A stretch of DNA of 64,000 nucleotides from Anaerolineales bacterium (GCA_026928255.1 JAIXKJ010000003.1:769833-833832), one strand, 5' to 3'. Counted from the first letter of the stretch, positions 6,950 to 16,807 are shown. The notes: generated by a model from the letters alone, not told the origin. Numbers and translations: made by a program.

Positions 6950-9415
6950 TTATAACGGAAGCCACACTTCAAAGGTCGAGCCGCTGGCAGGAGCGCTAAT
7001 TAACTCAATCACTCCGTCATGGTCGGCGACGATGCCGTAGGTTACGGACAAGCCCAAACCCGTTCCGCCGCTTGCGCCTTTGGTCGTGAAAAACGGCTCA
7101 AAGATTTTCGCTTGCTCTTCGTCAGAAATTCCCACGCCCGTATCGCCGACTGATAAGGTCAGCCCGTTTTTATTTTCGCGCTTCGCCGCAAACGTGCGGA
7201 CGCGCAACTCGCCGCCTTGCGGCATGGCTTGCAGCGCGTTGTGAATCAAGTTCAGCATTACTTGTTTTATTTGATTGGAGTCGATTGAAATCCACGGCAA
7301 CGTTTCGTCCAATTCAAGAATCAAATTCACGTCGCTGGTTTGGATGAGGTGGCGAGTCAGCGCAATCACGTCGCGGACGACTTCGTTTAAATCGGCGCTG
7401 GCGCGGACGCGCTCGCCTTGTCGCGCAAAGTCTAACAAACGGCGCACGACGGAACTCGCGCGTTGCGCCTCTTGCAAGACGATGAGCAGGTCTTGTCTGC
7501 GCGGCGAATCTTCGGGAAGGCCTTCCAGCGCCAACTCGGAAAAACCGGCGACGGAAGTCAACGGGTTGTTCAACTCGTGCGCCACGCCCGCCGCCATTTC
7601 ACCGACGGCGGCGAGTTTTGCCGCCTGCAATAAGCGATTCTCTGCGGCGCGTTGCGCTTCGATGCGTTCGTTTAATTCTGTTTCGGTCAATTGCAGTTGA
7701 CGAATTGTCTCTTGCAAGCGCTGATATTGATTCGCGCTGGTCGTTACCGAAGACAAAATGCCGGCCAGCGCTTCCATCGCAATGAAGTCGTTGCGCGAAA
7801 AGGCGTTCGCCTCGCGGCTGCTAGCGCGGACGTTTCCCAATATCCGTTCGCCGTCTTGGATGTCAACGTCAATTTCAGATTGCGCCTCCACGCCTTGCAG
7901 CGGTTTGCCGCCGACGCCGCGAATCGAAAACTCGCCCGCGTCGTCCGCCAACGAAATGATGACTGATTCGTAATGAAAATCGCGCGCCACCAAATCCGCC
8001 GCGATGGCTGCCACTTCGCTTTTATCATTCAAGCCGATAATCTGCTGAACCACCTCGTGGATTAATTCCAAACTGCGCGCTCTGCCTTGCGCCTCTTCGC
8101 GCAAGCGGACGTATTCAATCAATCCCGCCAAATGGCTGGCAACGACGACCATTAGATTCTCGTCGTATTGACTGAACGCTTCGGGTTGCGCGTTTTCCAC
8201 TATCAATGCGCCGATGGTTTGTCCGTGATAACGAAGCGGAAGCGCCAACTCAGAACGCGCCGATTCGTACACGCCGACAAAGCCTGCCTGCGTTTTATCG
8301 GCAACGCGGCGCGCGCGCGATTCTTCCAACAGCGGCGCAAGGCGACGATTAGGCGGCGAAGCATGAGCGACAATCAACTTTTCGTCTTGCAGACGGTAAT
8401 CGCGCAGAAGATGTCCGTCGTCAAATTTCAAAAAGAGCGCAATTAATTCCGTGTTAAACGAACGCGCTAATAAATTGAAAATGCGCTGCGCGATTTGGTC
8501 AAGATTTTGCGCGGATGAAACCGTCAGCGCGATGTCGTTCAGCAGGCCGAGTCGGCGCAAATGCGCGGACATTTCGGAGAACGCCAGCGCCACGTCCACC
8601 GCTTGCGGCGCGCTCGCCGCCAACTCGCGCAACTGTCCGCGTTCAGCGGCGCTAAATTCTTTTTGCCGCCACATGGCAACCACGCCGATTAAACGCCGCC
8701 CCAACGCCAACGGCAGACAAATCCACGCGCCTCCAGATTTTAGATTCATAAAGGGCAGGCGGTCAAAGTTCGGCTGTTCGGCGGTCAGCGCCACGTCTGC
8801 CAGCGAACGGTTGAGGCGGCGCAAAACGGGGTTGTCTTCAATCGTCAGCGAGGCGTTGCGGGCTTTGGGCGCGTTCCACTCGGCTTGAACGTCGAGCGAA
8901 CTTCCGCGCCGAACGGCAAGCCACGCGCCGCGACAAGAAACCGTCCGCGTGAAGTTAAGGAGAATCTTTTCCAGCGCAAGCGGAAGGTTGGAAGTTAGGT
9001 CAGGTTGAAGGTTGGAAAGAAGCGGCGTTTCTAAATCTGAACGCTCCGAAAGCAGCGAAGCGGTCAAACGCCAAATGCGTTGCGCGGCGCTGGGTTGTTC
9101 CGCGTCCGCGCCGATAAGCAGTAGTTTTGTTTCGCCGCGCAAGGGGTAAGCGTAGAAACGCCTCGCGCCAAGAAAACGGTTTTTTGGAATTGCCGCCGAG
9201 CGGACGTGCCGACCGATTAACGCGCCGCACATCCAGGCGTCGGTGGCGGCAACGGCGGTTAGACCGATCAATTCGTTTTGCGCGGATTTTGACAAGCGGA
9301 ACGAGGCGCGCATTAACCACACGCCGCCCACGCGCTCGACCAAAGCGACCCAAACCGCATCGGTCAGTTGCGCCGCTTCTTTGAGTTGAGAGTCAAGGTG
9401 AATGTCCGTCGGCAT
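6950..9415 (-). CDS. Multi-GAF cytoplasmic sensor histidine kinase
   Basis: An 821-residue protein, first gene of the three-gene cascade. Residues 1 to about 590 hold several GAF-like sensory modules (segments such as GRRLIGVVAMWRQKEF and LRYHGQTIGALIVENAQ are typical GAF strands), then a coiled coil, HisKA with H613 in VAHELNNPLTS, and HATPase_c with DTGVGI and GGTGLGLSVTYGI. There is no membrane span, so it senses an internal signal; the ligand cannot be read from sequence. The start follows a TATAAT -10 by 10 nt on a divergent promoter region shared with trmFO. The gene ends 17 bases before the hybrid kinase ATG. Confidence 0.92.
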   Translation of the reverse strand: MPTDIHLDSQLKEAAQLTDAVWVALVERVGGVWLMRASFRLSKSAQNELIGLTAVAATDAWMCGALIGRHVRSAAIPKNRFLGARRFYAYPLRGETKLLLIGADAEQPSAAQRIWRLTASLLSERSDLETPLLSNLQPDLTSNLPLALEKILLNFTRTVSCRGAWLAVRRGSSLDVQAEWNAPKARNASLTIEDNPVLRRLNRSLADVALTAEQPNFDRLPFMNLKSGGAWICLPLALGRRLIGVVAMWRQKEFSAAERGQLRELAASAPQAVDVALAFSEMSAHLRRLGLLNDIALTVSSAQNLDQIAQRIFNLLARSFNTELIALFLKFDDGHLLRDYRLQDEKLIVAHASPPNRRLAPLLEESRARRVADKTQAGFVGVYESARSELALPLRYHGQTIGALIVENAQPEAFSQYDENLMVVVASHLAGLIEYVRLREEAQGRARSLELIHEVVQQIIGLNDKSEVAAIAADLVARDFHYESVIISLADDAGEFSIRGVGGKPLQGVEAQSEIDVDIQDGERILGNVRASSREANAFSRNDFIAMEALAGILSSVTTSANQYQRLQETIRQLQLTETELNERIEAQRAAENRLLQAAKLAAVGEMAAGVAHELNNPLTSVAGFSELALEGLPEDSPRRQDLLIVLQEAQRASSVVRRLLDFARQGERVRASADLNEVVRDVIALTRHLIQTSDVNLILELDETLPWISIDSNQIKQVMLNLIHNALQAMPQGGELRVRTFAAKRENKNGLTLSVGDTGVGISDEEQAKIFEPFFTTKGASGGTGLGLSVTYGIVADHDGVIELISAPASGSTFEVWLPL

Positions 9416-9425
9416 CGTTTCTCAA

Positions 9426-9431
9426 ATTATA
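9426..9431 (-). promoter_or_regulatory. -10 element of the two-component operon
   Basis: The minus-strand hexamer TATAAT (9431-9426) ends 10 nt before the ATG at 9415. Predicted transcription start leaves only about 3 nt of leader and no Shine-Dalgarno is evident. It faces the trmFO promoter across a 60-base intergenic region. Confidence 0.5.
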
Positions 9432-9458
9432 CATGACGCAAGAGGCGCAAACGCGGAA

Positions 9459-9467
9459 TGGTAAAAT
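9459..9467 (+). promoter_or_regulatory. Extended -10 promoter of trmFO, leaderless type
   Basis: TGGTAAAAT (hexamer 9462-9467) ends 8 nt before the ATG at 9476, with no Shine-Dalgarno between. Confidence 0.55.
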
Positions 9468-9475
9468 AACGCCCT

Positions 9476-10819
9476 ATGAATCCTGTCATCGTCATCGGCG
9501 GCGGACTAGCCGGCAGCGAAGCCGCTTGGCAGCTCGCCCAACGCGGCGTCCGTGTGAAGTTATATGAAATGCGCCCCAACGCGCCGACTGGCGCGCACGT
9601 CGGCGGCGACTTGGCGGAACTGGTCTGCTCAAACTCGCTCGGCTCGAATCAAGCCGACCGCGCTTCGGGCGTGCTGAAAAACGAACTGCGCCGCTTCAAT
9701 TCTCTGCTCGTTGAATGCGCCGAAGAGACGGCGCTTCCCGCCGGCGCGGCGCTAGCCGTTGACCGCGAAGCCTTTGCGCGGCGCGTTACCGAACGAATTA
9801 CGGCGCACCCCAACATCGAATTAATCCGCGAAGAGATGAAAGAGATTCCCTCCGCGCCGGCCATCGTGGCCAGCGGACCGTTGACTTCGGAGAGTCTTTC
9901 GCAATCCATCGCGGCGTTGAGCGGCGAAGAACATCTCTTCTTCTTTGACGCCATCTCGCCCATCGTTCGCGCCGAAAGCGTGGACATGCAAATCGCCTTC
10001 CGCGCCTCGCGCTACGACAAAAGCGAAAGCGACGACGGCGATTATATCAACTGCCCGTTTACCAAAGAAGAATATTATGCCTTCCTCGACGCGCTAAAAA
10101 CGGCGGAACGAATCGAACTGCGTTCTTTTGAAGACGCGATTGAAAGCGGCGTGAAAGCCGGCCATTTTTTCGAGGGCTGCCTGCCGGTCGAAATTCTCGC
10201 CGCGCGCGGCGACGAAGCGCTGGCTTACGGACCGATGCGTCCCGTCGGCTTGCGCGACCCGCGCACGGGCAAACGTCCGCACGCGGTGGCGCAGTTGCGG
10301 CAAGACAACCTCGCCGCCAGTTTGTACAACATCGTCGGCTTTCAGACCAACCTAAAATTTCCCGAACAGCGCCGCGTCCTGCGTTTAATTCCCGGACTCG
10401 CCAACGCCGAGTTTGAGCGCTACGGACAAATGCACCGCAACACGTTTATTTCCGCGCCTAAACTTTTGCGCCCCACCTTGCAACACATTCAACGCGACGA
10501 TCTTTTTTTCGCCGGGCAAATCGTCGGCGTGGAAGGCTACATGGGCAACATCGCCAGCGGGGTTTTGGCTGGCGTCAACTTGGCGCGGCTGCTCGGCGGC
10601 AAAACGCCGCTGACGCTTCCGCGAGAGACCATGCTCGGCGCGCTCTGTCATTACATCAGCCACGCCGACTTAAAAGACTTTCAACCGATGAAAGCCAACT
10701 TCGGCATTTTGCCCGATTTGAATTTGGAAAAGAAAATCGGCAAGCGCGAAAAAGGTCAACGCTACGCCGCCCGCTCCGCCCAAGCGCTCGACGCTTACCT
10801 GCAAGAAAACTCAGAATGA
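9476..10819 (+). CDS. trmFO: Methylenetetrahydrofolate--tRNA-(uracil-54-C5)-methyltransferase TrmFO
   Basis: TrmFO makes ribothymidine at U54 of the tRNA T-loop, using methylene-tetrahydrofolate as carbon source and FADH2 as reductant. The 447-residue length fits the family. The N-terminus has the FAD dinucleotide fold ([13 protein letters not shown], residues 5-17), then the family signature [16 protein letters not shown] near residues 50-65 and a [13 protein letters not shown] segment in the C-terminal third. It is the first gene of a rightward run; its stop overlaps the next start by 4 bp. This and tsaD give the window two tRNA modification genes, but they are not adjacent. Confidence 0.97.
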   Translation: MNPVIVIGGGLAGSEAAWQLAQRGVRVKLYEMRPNAPTGAHVGGDLAELVCSNSLGSNQADRASGVLKNELRRFNSLLVECAEETALPAGAALAVDREAFARRVTERITAHPNIELIREEMKEIPSAPAIVASGPLTSESLSQSIAALSGEEHLFFFDAISPIVRAESVDMQIAFRASRYDKSESDDGDYINCPFTKEEYYAFLDALKTAERIELRSFEDAIESGVKAGHFFEGCLPVEILAARGDEALAYGPMRPVGLRDPRTGKRPHAVAQLRQDNLAASLYNIVGFQTNLKFPEQRRVLRLIPGLANAEFERYGQMHRNTFISAPKLLRPTLQHIQRDDLFFAGQIVGVEGYMGNIASGVLAGVNLARLLGGKTPLTLPRETMLGALCHYISHADLKDFQPMKANFGILPDLNLEKKIGKREKGQRYAARSAQALDAYLQENSE

Positions 10820-11715
10820 ACAAACGCTCCGCCGCGCTTTACCTCTCGATTATTCTCGGCTTGGCGCTCGTCGTCGGCGGATGGTATTTGGTCGCCTTCT
10901 TGACTTATAACTCGTCCGCCCCATTTGACGGCGCGCGCGCCTACGCGGACGTGCAAACGCAAGTGGACATGGGTTCGCGCGCGCCCGGCGCCGACGGGCA
11001 CGCGCAAATCCAGAATTGGCTACGCGCAGAACTAGAATCCGCTCAGTGGACAGTTGACGTCCACGAAACGACGCGCCTCAATCATCCCATATACAACCTC
11101 ATCGCCAAGCGCGGAACGGAATCGCCGCAGATTATCCTCGCCGCGCACTACGACACGCGCGCCTTCGCCGACAACGACCCCGACCCCGCTTTGCATTTCA
11201 CGCCCGTGCTTGGCGCAAACGACGGCGCGTCTGGCGCGGCGGTTTTGCTCGAACTGGCGCGGACTCTTCCAAAAGATTCCGTCCCCGTTTGGCTGGTCTT
11301 TTTCGACGCGGAAGATCAAGGACGAATCGAAGGCTGGGATTGGATTCTCGGCTCGCGCGCTTTCGCCGAAGAAATTTCCGTCAAACCGCAAGCCGTCGTC
11401 GTCGTGGATATGGTCGGCGACGCGGACTTAAATCTCTATTACGAGAAAAATTCCGACGCGAAAATCCGCGCCGAAATTTGGTCAACGGCGGCGGAACTTG
11501 GCTGGCAGTTGCAATTTATCCCCGATGAAAAATACAGTATGCTCGACGATCACACGCCGTTTCTCGAAAAAGGCATTCCCGCCGTGGACATCATTGATTT
11601 TGATTATCCATATTGGCACACCGCGCAGGACACGCCCGATAAAGTTTCCGCCGAAAGTTTGCAAGCCGTCGGCGAGACGCTTCTGCGCTGGATTGCCAAA
11701 CAAAAAAGCAAGTAG
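10816..11715 (+). CDS. M28-family zinc hydrolase, glutaminyl-peptide cyclotransferase-like
   Basis: The 299-residue protein has an N-terminal signal anchor (about residues 7-30) and an extracytoplasmic M28 fold. Candidate metal ligands are H111 (AAHYDT), D136 (ANDGASG), E166 (FFDAEDQG), D198 or D202 ([10 protein letters not shown]) and H268 ([10 protein letters not shown]). The [11 protein letters not shown] insert after the glutamate and the YWHT ending resemble glutaminyl cyclases, in which D136, E166 and H268 would hold a single zinc. It could therefore cyclise N-terminal glutamine of exported proteins, or be an aminopeptidase. It overlaps trmFO by 4 bp (ATGA), so the two are co-translated. 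Confidence 0.82.
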   Translation: MNKRSAALYLSIILGLALVVGGWYLVAFLTYNSSAPFDGARAYADVQTQVDMGSRAPGADGHAQIQNWLRAELESAQWTVDVHETTRLNHPIYNLIAKRGTESPQIILAAHYDTRAFADNDPDPALHFTPVLGANDGASGAAVLLELARTLPKDSVPVWLVFFDAEDQGRIEGWDWILGSRAFAEEISVKPQAVVVVDMVGDADLNLYYEKNSDAKIRAEIWSTAAELGWQLQFIPDEKYSMLDDHTPFLEKGIPAVDIIDFDYPYWHTAQDTPDKVSAESLQAVGETLLRWIAKQKSK

Positions 11716-11735
11716 CCAAAAGGAACGAGTCGGCG

Positions 11736-11741
11736 TACACT
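11736..11741 (+). promoter_or_regulatory. -10 element of the soluble histidine kinase, leaderless type
   Basis: TACACT ends 7 nt before the ATG at 11749; no Shine-Dalgarno is visible in the 33-base gap. The hexamer is a weaker match than the others in this window. Confidence 0.35.
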
Positions 11742-11748
11742 TAAGCGA

Positions 11749-13023
11749 ATGACTGTTCAAACGTCTCTGCAAAAACTGCGCCCCATTTGGGTGGAAAAAG
11801 TCTCCCGCGAATTAACCACAGGGGACGATATGCGCTTGAGTTTTGAAGAGCAGTTGCAGCGCTTTTACACGCTCCTCGAACAGACCTATTTGACCGGCGA
11901 TTTGGCTTGGCTCGATTCGGCGCTTTACGATTGGGGGCATTCGTCCACGCAATCCAATTTAGAAGAAGCCGATTATCAAGCCTCCTTCGTCGTGGATCGC
12001 ATCATCTCGCTGACAATTAACGTCGTCAACGAGCAATTAGACGATAAAGACGCGCTCGAACTGTTGGCGGCGATCATCCCCATTTTGACGCACAGCCTGA
12101 GCGTCGTCATCCGCTACGAGATGGAAGCCCGCGTGGCGCGCATTTCCTACGAGTTAGGCGCGGCGCAAGAGAAGTTGGAAATCCTCGACCGCAACAAATC
12201 GAAGTTTATTTCCGTCGCCGCGCACGAGTTGAAAACGCCGTTGACGTTGGTCGAAGGATACGCCTCGATGATGGCAGACCTCGTGCAAGGCGCGGAACAA
12301 GCCGTGATGAAAAAATATTTGACCGGCGTGGAAAACGGCATTGCGCGTTTGCACAGCATCATCAACGACATGCTCGACGTTTCGCTGATTGACAATCACC
12401 TGTTGAAACTCAACATCCAGCCGATGTGGGTCAGCCACTTGCTCGGTTTGTTGGAGAACGAATTCAAAAAGCCTATCGCCGAGCGCAGACAGACGCTGGA
12501 AGTCCGCGCCTTTGAAGGCAGCGACGCGCAAATCTACGGCGACTCGGAGCGCGTTTTTCAAGCGTTGTCGAATATCATTTTCAACGCGATCAAGTTCACG
12601 CCCGATCACGGAAAAATTATTGTGGACGGGCGGCTGTTGCCGGGCTTTATTGAAATCACAGTTACAGACAGCGGCATCGGAATTTCCGCCGAAGACCAGA
12701 CGCTCATTTTCAATAAGTTTGGTCAACTTGGAAGCACCGATTTACATTCCAGCGGAAAGACCAAATTCAAAGGCGGCGGACCTGGCTTGGGGCTCTCCAT
12801 CGCGCGCGGAATCGTCGAAGCGCACGGCGGCGTGCTTTGGGTCGAATCCGAAGGCTACGACGAAGTAAAATTAGCCGGCTCGATATTTCACATCCTCTTG
12901 CCCGCCGGCGACGACTTACGAAGCGCCGCCGCAGAAAACATGCTTAATAAAGACACTTTCAAAAAATCAGAAACGGAATCTAATGGCGAAGAAAATTCCC
13001 CAACCGACAACCCCGCAGCGTGA
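11749..13023 (+). CDS. Cytoplasmic sensor histidine kinase
   Basis: A 424-residue kinase. Residues 1-125 are helical and match no sensor family I recognise. A coiled segment (about 125-150) leads to HisKA with H159 in SVAAHELKTPLTLVEGY, then HATPase_c with the N box NIIFNAIKF, DSGIGI and GGPGLGLSIARGIVEAHGG. No transmembrane segment is visible. It is orphan, with no response regulator beside it. Its last 41 bp overlap hflX in another frame, so the acidic Asn/Ser-rich C-terminal tail (about the last 30 residues) is encoded partly in shared DNA and is unlikely to be structured. Confidence 0.9.
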   Translation: MTVQTSLQKLRPIWVEKVSRELTTGDDMRLSFEEQLQRFYTLLEQTYLTGDLAWLDSALYDWGHSSTQSNLEEADYQASFVVDRIISLTINVVNEQLDDKDALELLAAIIPILTHSLSVVIRYEMEARVARISYELGAAQEKLEILDRNKSKFISVAAHELKTPLTLVEGYASMMADLVQGAEQAVMKKYLTGVENGIARLHSIINDMLDVSLIDNHLLKLNIQPMWVSHLLGLLENEFKKPIAERRQTLEVRAFEGSDAQIYGDSERVFQALSNIIFNAIKFTPDHGKIIVDGRLLPGFIEITVTDSGIGISAEDQTLIFNKFGQLGSTDLHSSGKTKFKGGGPGLGLSIARGIVEAHGGVLWVESEGYDEVKLAGSIFHILLPAGDDLRSAAAENMLNKDTFKKSETESNGEENSPTDNPAA

Positions 13024-14344
13024 ACGCGCCTTTTTAGTCGGCGTCGAGTTGCGCGACGCTCATTCTATTTTATCGCTTGAAGATTCGCTCGCCGAACTCG
13101 CCTTGTTGGCAGACACCGCAGGCGTGGAAGTCGTCGGCGAGTTGACGCAAAAATTAAATCGTCCGCACGTCGAGACTTATATCGGGCCGGGCAAAGTCGA
13201 AGAGTTAAAAGCGCTGGCGGAAGAAATGCTGGCGGACGTGGTCATCTTCGACGACGAATTGCAGCCGCGTCATCAACGAGAATTAGAAAAGGCGCTGGGC
13301 AAAGAAATCCGCGTGATTGACCGCACCGCATTAATCCTCGACATTTTCGCGCAACACGCGCATTCCCGCGAAGGCATGATGCAAGTAGAACTCGCTCAAT
13401 ACGAGTACAATCTGCCGCGACTCACCCGCGCCTGGACGCACCTTGAACGGCAAGCGGGCGGCGGCGGCGGACGTTCGGGAGTCGGAGTCGGTTTGCGCGG
13501 GCCGGGCGAAACGCAGTTGGAAGTTGACCGCCGCGCCATTCGCAAACGCATCGCGCACATCAAACAGGAATTGGAAAAAGTCGAGGCGCAACGCACCCGT
13601 TACCGCGCTCAGCGGCGACGCACGCGCATTCCGACTGTCGCGCTGGTCGGATATACCAACGCGGGCAAATCCACTTTGCTGAATCATCTTTCAAAATCGG
13701 AAGTGTACGTCGCCGACCAACTCTTCGCCACGCTCGACCCGACGACGCGCCGCGTGCAAATTCCGGGCGACAACACCGTGCTGTTCACCGACACCGTCGG
13801 CTTCATCCAAAAACTGCCGACGACGCTCATCGTCGCTTTTCACGCCACGCTGGAAGAAATCGTCGAAGCCGATTTGCTTTTGCACGTCGCCGACATTTCG
13901 CACCCGAACGCGCTCGGTCAATATCAAGCCGTGTTGGAAACCTTAAAAGAAATCGGCGCGGATCACATCCCGATGATTACGGCGCTGAATAAAAGCGACC
14001 GTCTCAAAGATGCGGAAAACGCGATGCGGATTTTGGAGAACTTCCCTAAGTCGGTCGCCATTTCCGCCTTGAAAGGCGAAGGAATCAAACAACTGCTGGA
14101 ACTGGCGCAAGAAGAATTGTTCGAGGCGTACGAGCCGATTCGCGTGCGTTTGCCGTATAAAGAAGGCGCGCTGATTTCGCTCTTCCATGAGTTAGGTCAA
14201 GTGGAACGCATCGAACACGAACGCGGCGGCGTGTTGATTAACGGCAAATTGCCGGGCAGACTCTTGGCGCAATTCGTCGCGTGGAAAGCGCAACCAAACG
14301 CCGTTCTTGAATCTGCCGAAGAAACCGAGTTGGAGGAATTATGA
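12983..14344 (+). CDS. hflX: GTPase HflX
   Basis: HflX is a ribosome-associated GTPase that splits stalled or stress-arrested ribosomes. The 453-residue protein has the HflX N-terminal domain (VETYIGPGKVEEL, residues 63-75), the glycine-rich linker GGGGRSGVGVGLRGPGETQLE (about 160-180), and a G domain with G1 GYTNAGKST at 223-231, G3 DTVGF at 270-274 and G4 NKSD. The ATG lies inside the 3' end of the kinase gene, giving a 41-bp overlap, so translation of the two should be linked. Downstream it shares an ATGA overlap with a small membrane protein gene. Confidence 0.96.
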   Translation: MAKKIPQPTTPQRERAFLVGVELRDAHSILSLEDSLAELALLADTAGVEVVGELTQKLNRPHVETYIGPGKVEELKALAEEMLADVVIFDDELQPRHQRELEKALGKEIRVIDRTALILDIFAQHAHSREGMMQVELAQYEYNLPRLTRAWTHLERQAGGGGGRSGVGVGLRGPGETQLEVDRRAIRKRIAHIKQELEKVEAQRTRYRAQRRRTRIPTVALVGYTNAGKSTLLNHLSKSEVYVADQLFATLDPTTRRVQIPGDNTVLFTDTVGFIQKLPTTLIVAFHATLEEIVEADLLLHVADISHPNALGQYQAVLETLKEIGADHIPMITALNKSDRLKDAENAMRILENFPKSVAISALKGEGIKQLLELAQEELFEAYEPIRVRLPYKEGALISLFHELGQVERIEHERGGVLINGKLPGRLLAQFVAWKAQPNAVLESAEETELEEL

Positions 14345-14544
14345 TCTCGCGCTTGCTCGACACGCTTTCAAACTACCTCGCCCACCGCAAAGGGCTAATG
14401 CCGATCATCGGCTTGGTTTTTATTTTCTTCAATTTGCTTTTGCAATTTATTTTCCCCGCCTCGTTTATCGCCTCGTCGAATCTGCTTTTGCACGTCGGAT
14501 TAATCGTCGCCATTTTAGGCTTAATGCTGGCTTGGGCTTTGTAA
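14341..14544 (+). CDS. Small two-span membrane protein of unknown function
   Basis: A 67-residue protein with two hydrophobic segments (about 19-41 and 47-66) joined by a short turn, and a basic N-terminus. I recognise no family. The 4-bp overlap with hflX (ATGA) and codon use like its neighbours support it as a real gene. The pseudokinase gene begins 6 bases after its stop, so the three are probably one transcript. Confidence 0.7.
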   Translation: MISRLLDTLSNYLAHRKGLMPIIGLVFIFFNLLLQFIFPASFIASSNLLLHVGLIVAILGLMLAWAL

Positions 14545-14550
14545 CGTGGA

Positions 14551-16527
14551 ATGCCTGTTTTATCCGTCAATCAAACCGTCCTCAATCGCTTTCACATCGA
14601 AGCCTTTGACGCGGTTACGCCGCTCGGCGAACAATATCGCGCATTAGACGAACGCGGCGGAAAATACGTCGCGCTGACGGTTCTGCCAAAATCGGTTTTC
14701 AACAACGCCGAAGCGCTGAAACAAATCGGCTTTTACGCGCTTCAAACGCAAAACGTCAGCCATCCAAATGTAAATAAATCGCTAGGTCTGCACAAGACTC
14801 CCGACTTCGCTTTTTTGTTGGAAGATTGGATAGACGGTCCTTCACTGAAAGACGTTCGCGCCAAAGGGCGGCTCGGCGCGCGCGAAGCGTTATGCGTCGT
14901 CCGCGCCGTCTGCGGCGCGTTAGAGGCGTTGCACCAAAAAAATTTTTTGCACCTGCACCTCGCGCCCGAATATGTCCGCATTAACCGAAACGGCGAAGTT
15001 ATCCTTTGCGGAATCAGCGGCGCGAACAGCGAAAGCAAGTTAGTCAAATATCCGCCGCTTTATCAAGCGCCCGAACAAATTCGCGGCGAAACCCCAACCG
15101 CCGCCGCCGACATTTACGCGCTCGCCGTTTTGCTTTACGAGTTAACAACCGGCGTTTGGATCAACGGCTCTTTTCCGCCGAGAACAATTGACGCGATTCG
15201 CGCCGCGCAACTGGACGACCTTCCGCCGCCGCCCTCGACCTTCAACCGCGATCTGCCCGATCACTTCTCGCGCATGATTTTGTGGGCGCTGCGAAAAGAT
15301 TCCGCCGAACGCTTCAAGACGACGACGGAACTGCTTTCGTCGTTGACTCTCGCTTCGCAACTTTCGCCGACCGAGCTTCCGACTCGCGCCAATTTAGAGT
15401 CCACGCCTGTTATCGCGTCGGCGTTGAACGCTTGGAACTTCCTTCCGCCGCCGAAGAATATCGCCGTCAGCGCCGACGCGCGCCCGCTGGAAGAACGCTT
15501 GGCGACGCTCGCCGCGCCGACGTTAAAACCCGTCCGCAAAATCAAAGTCGTTCCCATTTTGATTCTTTCGCTCGTCGTCGGATTCTTCGCGCTTTTATTT
15601 TTCATCCGCCCCGCCGAAGAGATTGCCCCGCTGCCTACGCCGATTCTCTTTACTTCCGTCGCGTCGAATTACACGCCGCCGCCGACTCCGTCCGTTACGC
15701 CGCGCCCCACGCTGACGCACGGCGGGCGCATTGCCTTCACTTGCCAGCGCGGAGATTACAACCAAATTTGCGTCGTCAACGCCGACGGCAGCGACCTCGC
15801 GCAATTGACCAACCTAGAAGCCAGCAATTATTACCCCGTCTTTTCGCCCGACGCAACGTCTTTGTTATTCGCTTCCAATCGCGCTGGAATGAATTTTGAT
15901 TTCTTCGTCCTCGATTTTGCCAAACGCGAATCTTCGCAGTTGACGACGAACGTCGGCAACGTCATCGCGCCGGATTATTCGCCCGACGGGCGATACATCG
16001 TCTTTCCAAACCGCGTCGGCGACGGGCGCGTTGCGCTGTGGATCGTCAACACCGACGGGCTAAATCCTCATTTGCTTTATACGGGCGCGGGAGACATCGT
16101 CTCGGCGGCGTGGTCGCCTGACGGAGAAAGAATCGCCTACGCAATGAACACGGGCGCCCCGCAAGAATATGAGATTTTCACAATGGACGCCGACGGGCGC
16201 AATCACTTGAAAATTTCGCAGGGGCTGCAAGGAATTGGCGGCAGCGTGGATTGGTCGCCGGACGGCGCGTCGCTTTTGATTCACGCGGGACCTTTCGGCG
16301 ACAAAGATATTTTTACCATCAACGTTGCCGACGGGAGTTACGCTCAACTGACGCGCGGCGGAAATAACGCGGGCGCGTCTTACTCGCCAAACGGACAATA
16401 CATCGTCTTTAATTCGTTACGCAACAACGACCAAGCCGACCTGTTCATTATGAAAGCCGACGGTTCGGCGCTGCGTCAAATTACAAACAACCCCGAACCC
16501 GATTGGGGCGCGAGTTGGATCGAGTGA
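14551..16527 (+). CDS. Pseudokinase with membrane anchor and TolB-type propeller
   Basis: The 658-residue protein begins with a Ser/Thr protein kinase fold (about 12-285). Catalytic residues are lost: the VAIK lysine is T43 (VALTVL), HRDLKPEN is HLHLAPEY (134-141, so the catalytic Asp is H136) and DFG is GIS (154-156); no glycine-rich loop is evident. The APE motif (YQAPEQIRG) and the D-x-Y-A-L helix remain. One transmembrane helix lies near 332-352, followed by a Pro-Thr linker and about six PD40/TolB-like propeller blades (385-658, repeated YSPDG/WSPDG motifs) that would lie outside the cytoplasm. It is probably a non-catalytic receptor or scaffold. It follows hflX and the small membrane gene. 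Confidence 0.88.
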   Translation: MPVLSVNQTVLNRFHIEAFDAVTPLGEQYRALDERGGKYVALTVLPKSVFNNAEALKQIGFYALQTQNVSHPNVNKSLGLHKTPDFAFLLEDWIDGPSLKDVRAKGRLGAREALCVVRAVCGALEALHQKNFLHLHLAPEYVRINRNGEVILCGISGANSESKLVKYPPLYQAPEQIRGETPTAAADIYALAVLLYELTTGVWINGSFPPRTIDAIRAAQLDDLPPPPSTFNRDLPDHFSRMILWALRKDSAERFKTTTELLSSLTLASQLSPTELPTRANLESTPVIASALNAWNFLPPPKNIAVSADARPLEERLATLAAPTLKPVRKIKVVPILILSLVVGFFALLFFIRPAEEIAPLPTPILFTSVASNYTPPPTPSVTPRPTLTHGGRIAFTCQRGDYNQICVVNADGSDLAQLTNLEASNYYPVFSPDATSLLFASNRAGMNFDFFVLDFAKRESSQLTTNVGNVIAPDYSPDGRYIVFPNRVGDGRVALWIVNTDGLNPHLLYTGAGDIVSAAWSPDGERIAYAMNTGAPQEYEIFTMDADGRNHLKISQGLQGIGGSVDWSPDGASLLIHAGPFGDKDIFTINVADGSYAQLTRGGNNAGASYSPNGQYIVFNSLRNNDQADLFIMKADGSALRQITNNPEPDWGASWIE

Positions 16528-16622
16528 AGAAAAAAGCCCGAAGCGCCGAATCAACTTTCGACAAGGAAAGCGGCGCGGAATTTTGCGATGATGTTTTTGC
16601 ATCCGTCAAGTTTGCAAAATAT

Positions 16623-16660
16623 TGATTCGTGATTCCAAAGAGCGTCGCGCTGACGAATCA
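16623..16660. repeat. Inverted repeat upstream of the SET gene
   Basis: TGATTCGT (16623-16630) and ACGAATCA (16653-16660) are perfect complements around a 22-base spacer. The 280-base gap between 16528 and 16807 holds no gene I can support; it also has a possible -10 (TATGAT, 16719-16724) with a long leader. Confidence 0.3.
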
Positions 16661-16807
16661 TTAGCAAATTCGCCGCAAACTGCGCGGCTTCAACCCTTTA
16701 CACTCGAATAATTTAATGTATGATTGAAACACCAATGGCGTTTTTCGCGGCTCGTCCACCGCGGGAGGCGCTGTTAATCTTTAACTCGATGAAAGGTGTT
16801 TTTATGA

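Noticed and set aside
16528-16807. tRNA or small RNA gene in the 280-base gap
   Set aside because: I could not fold a cloverleaf or see a TTC-arm; only an inverted repeat and a possible -10 are visible.
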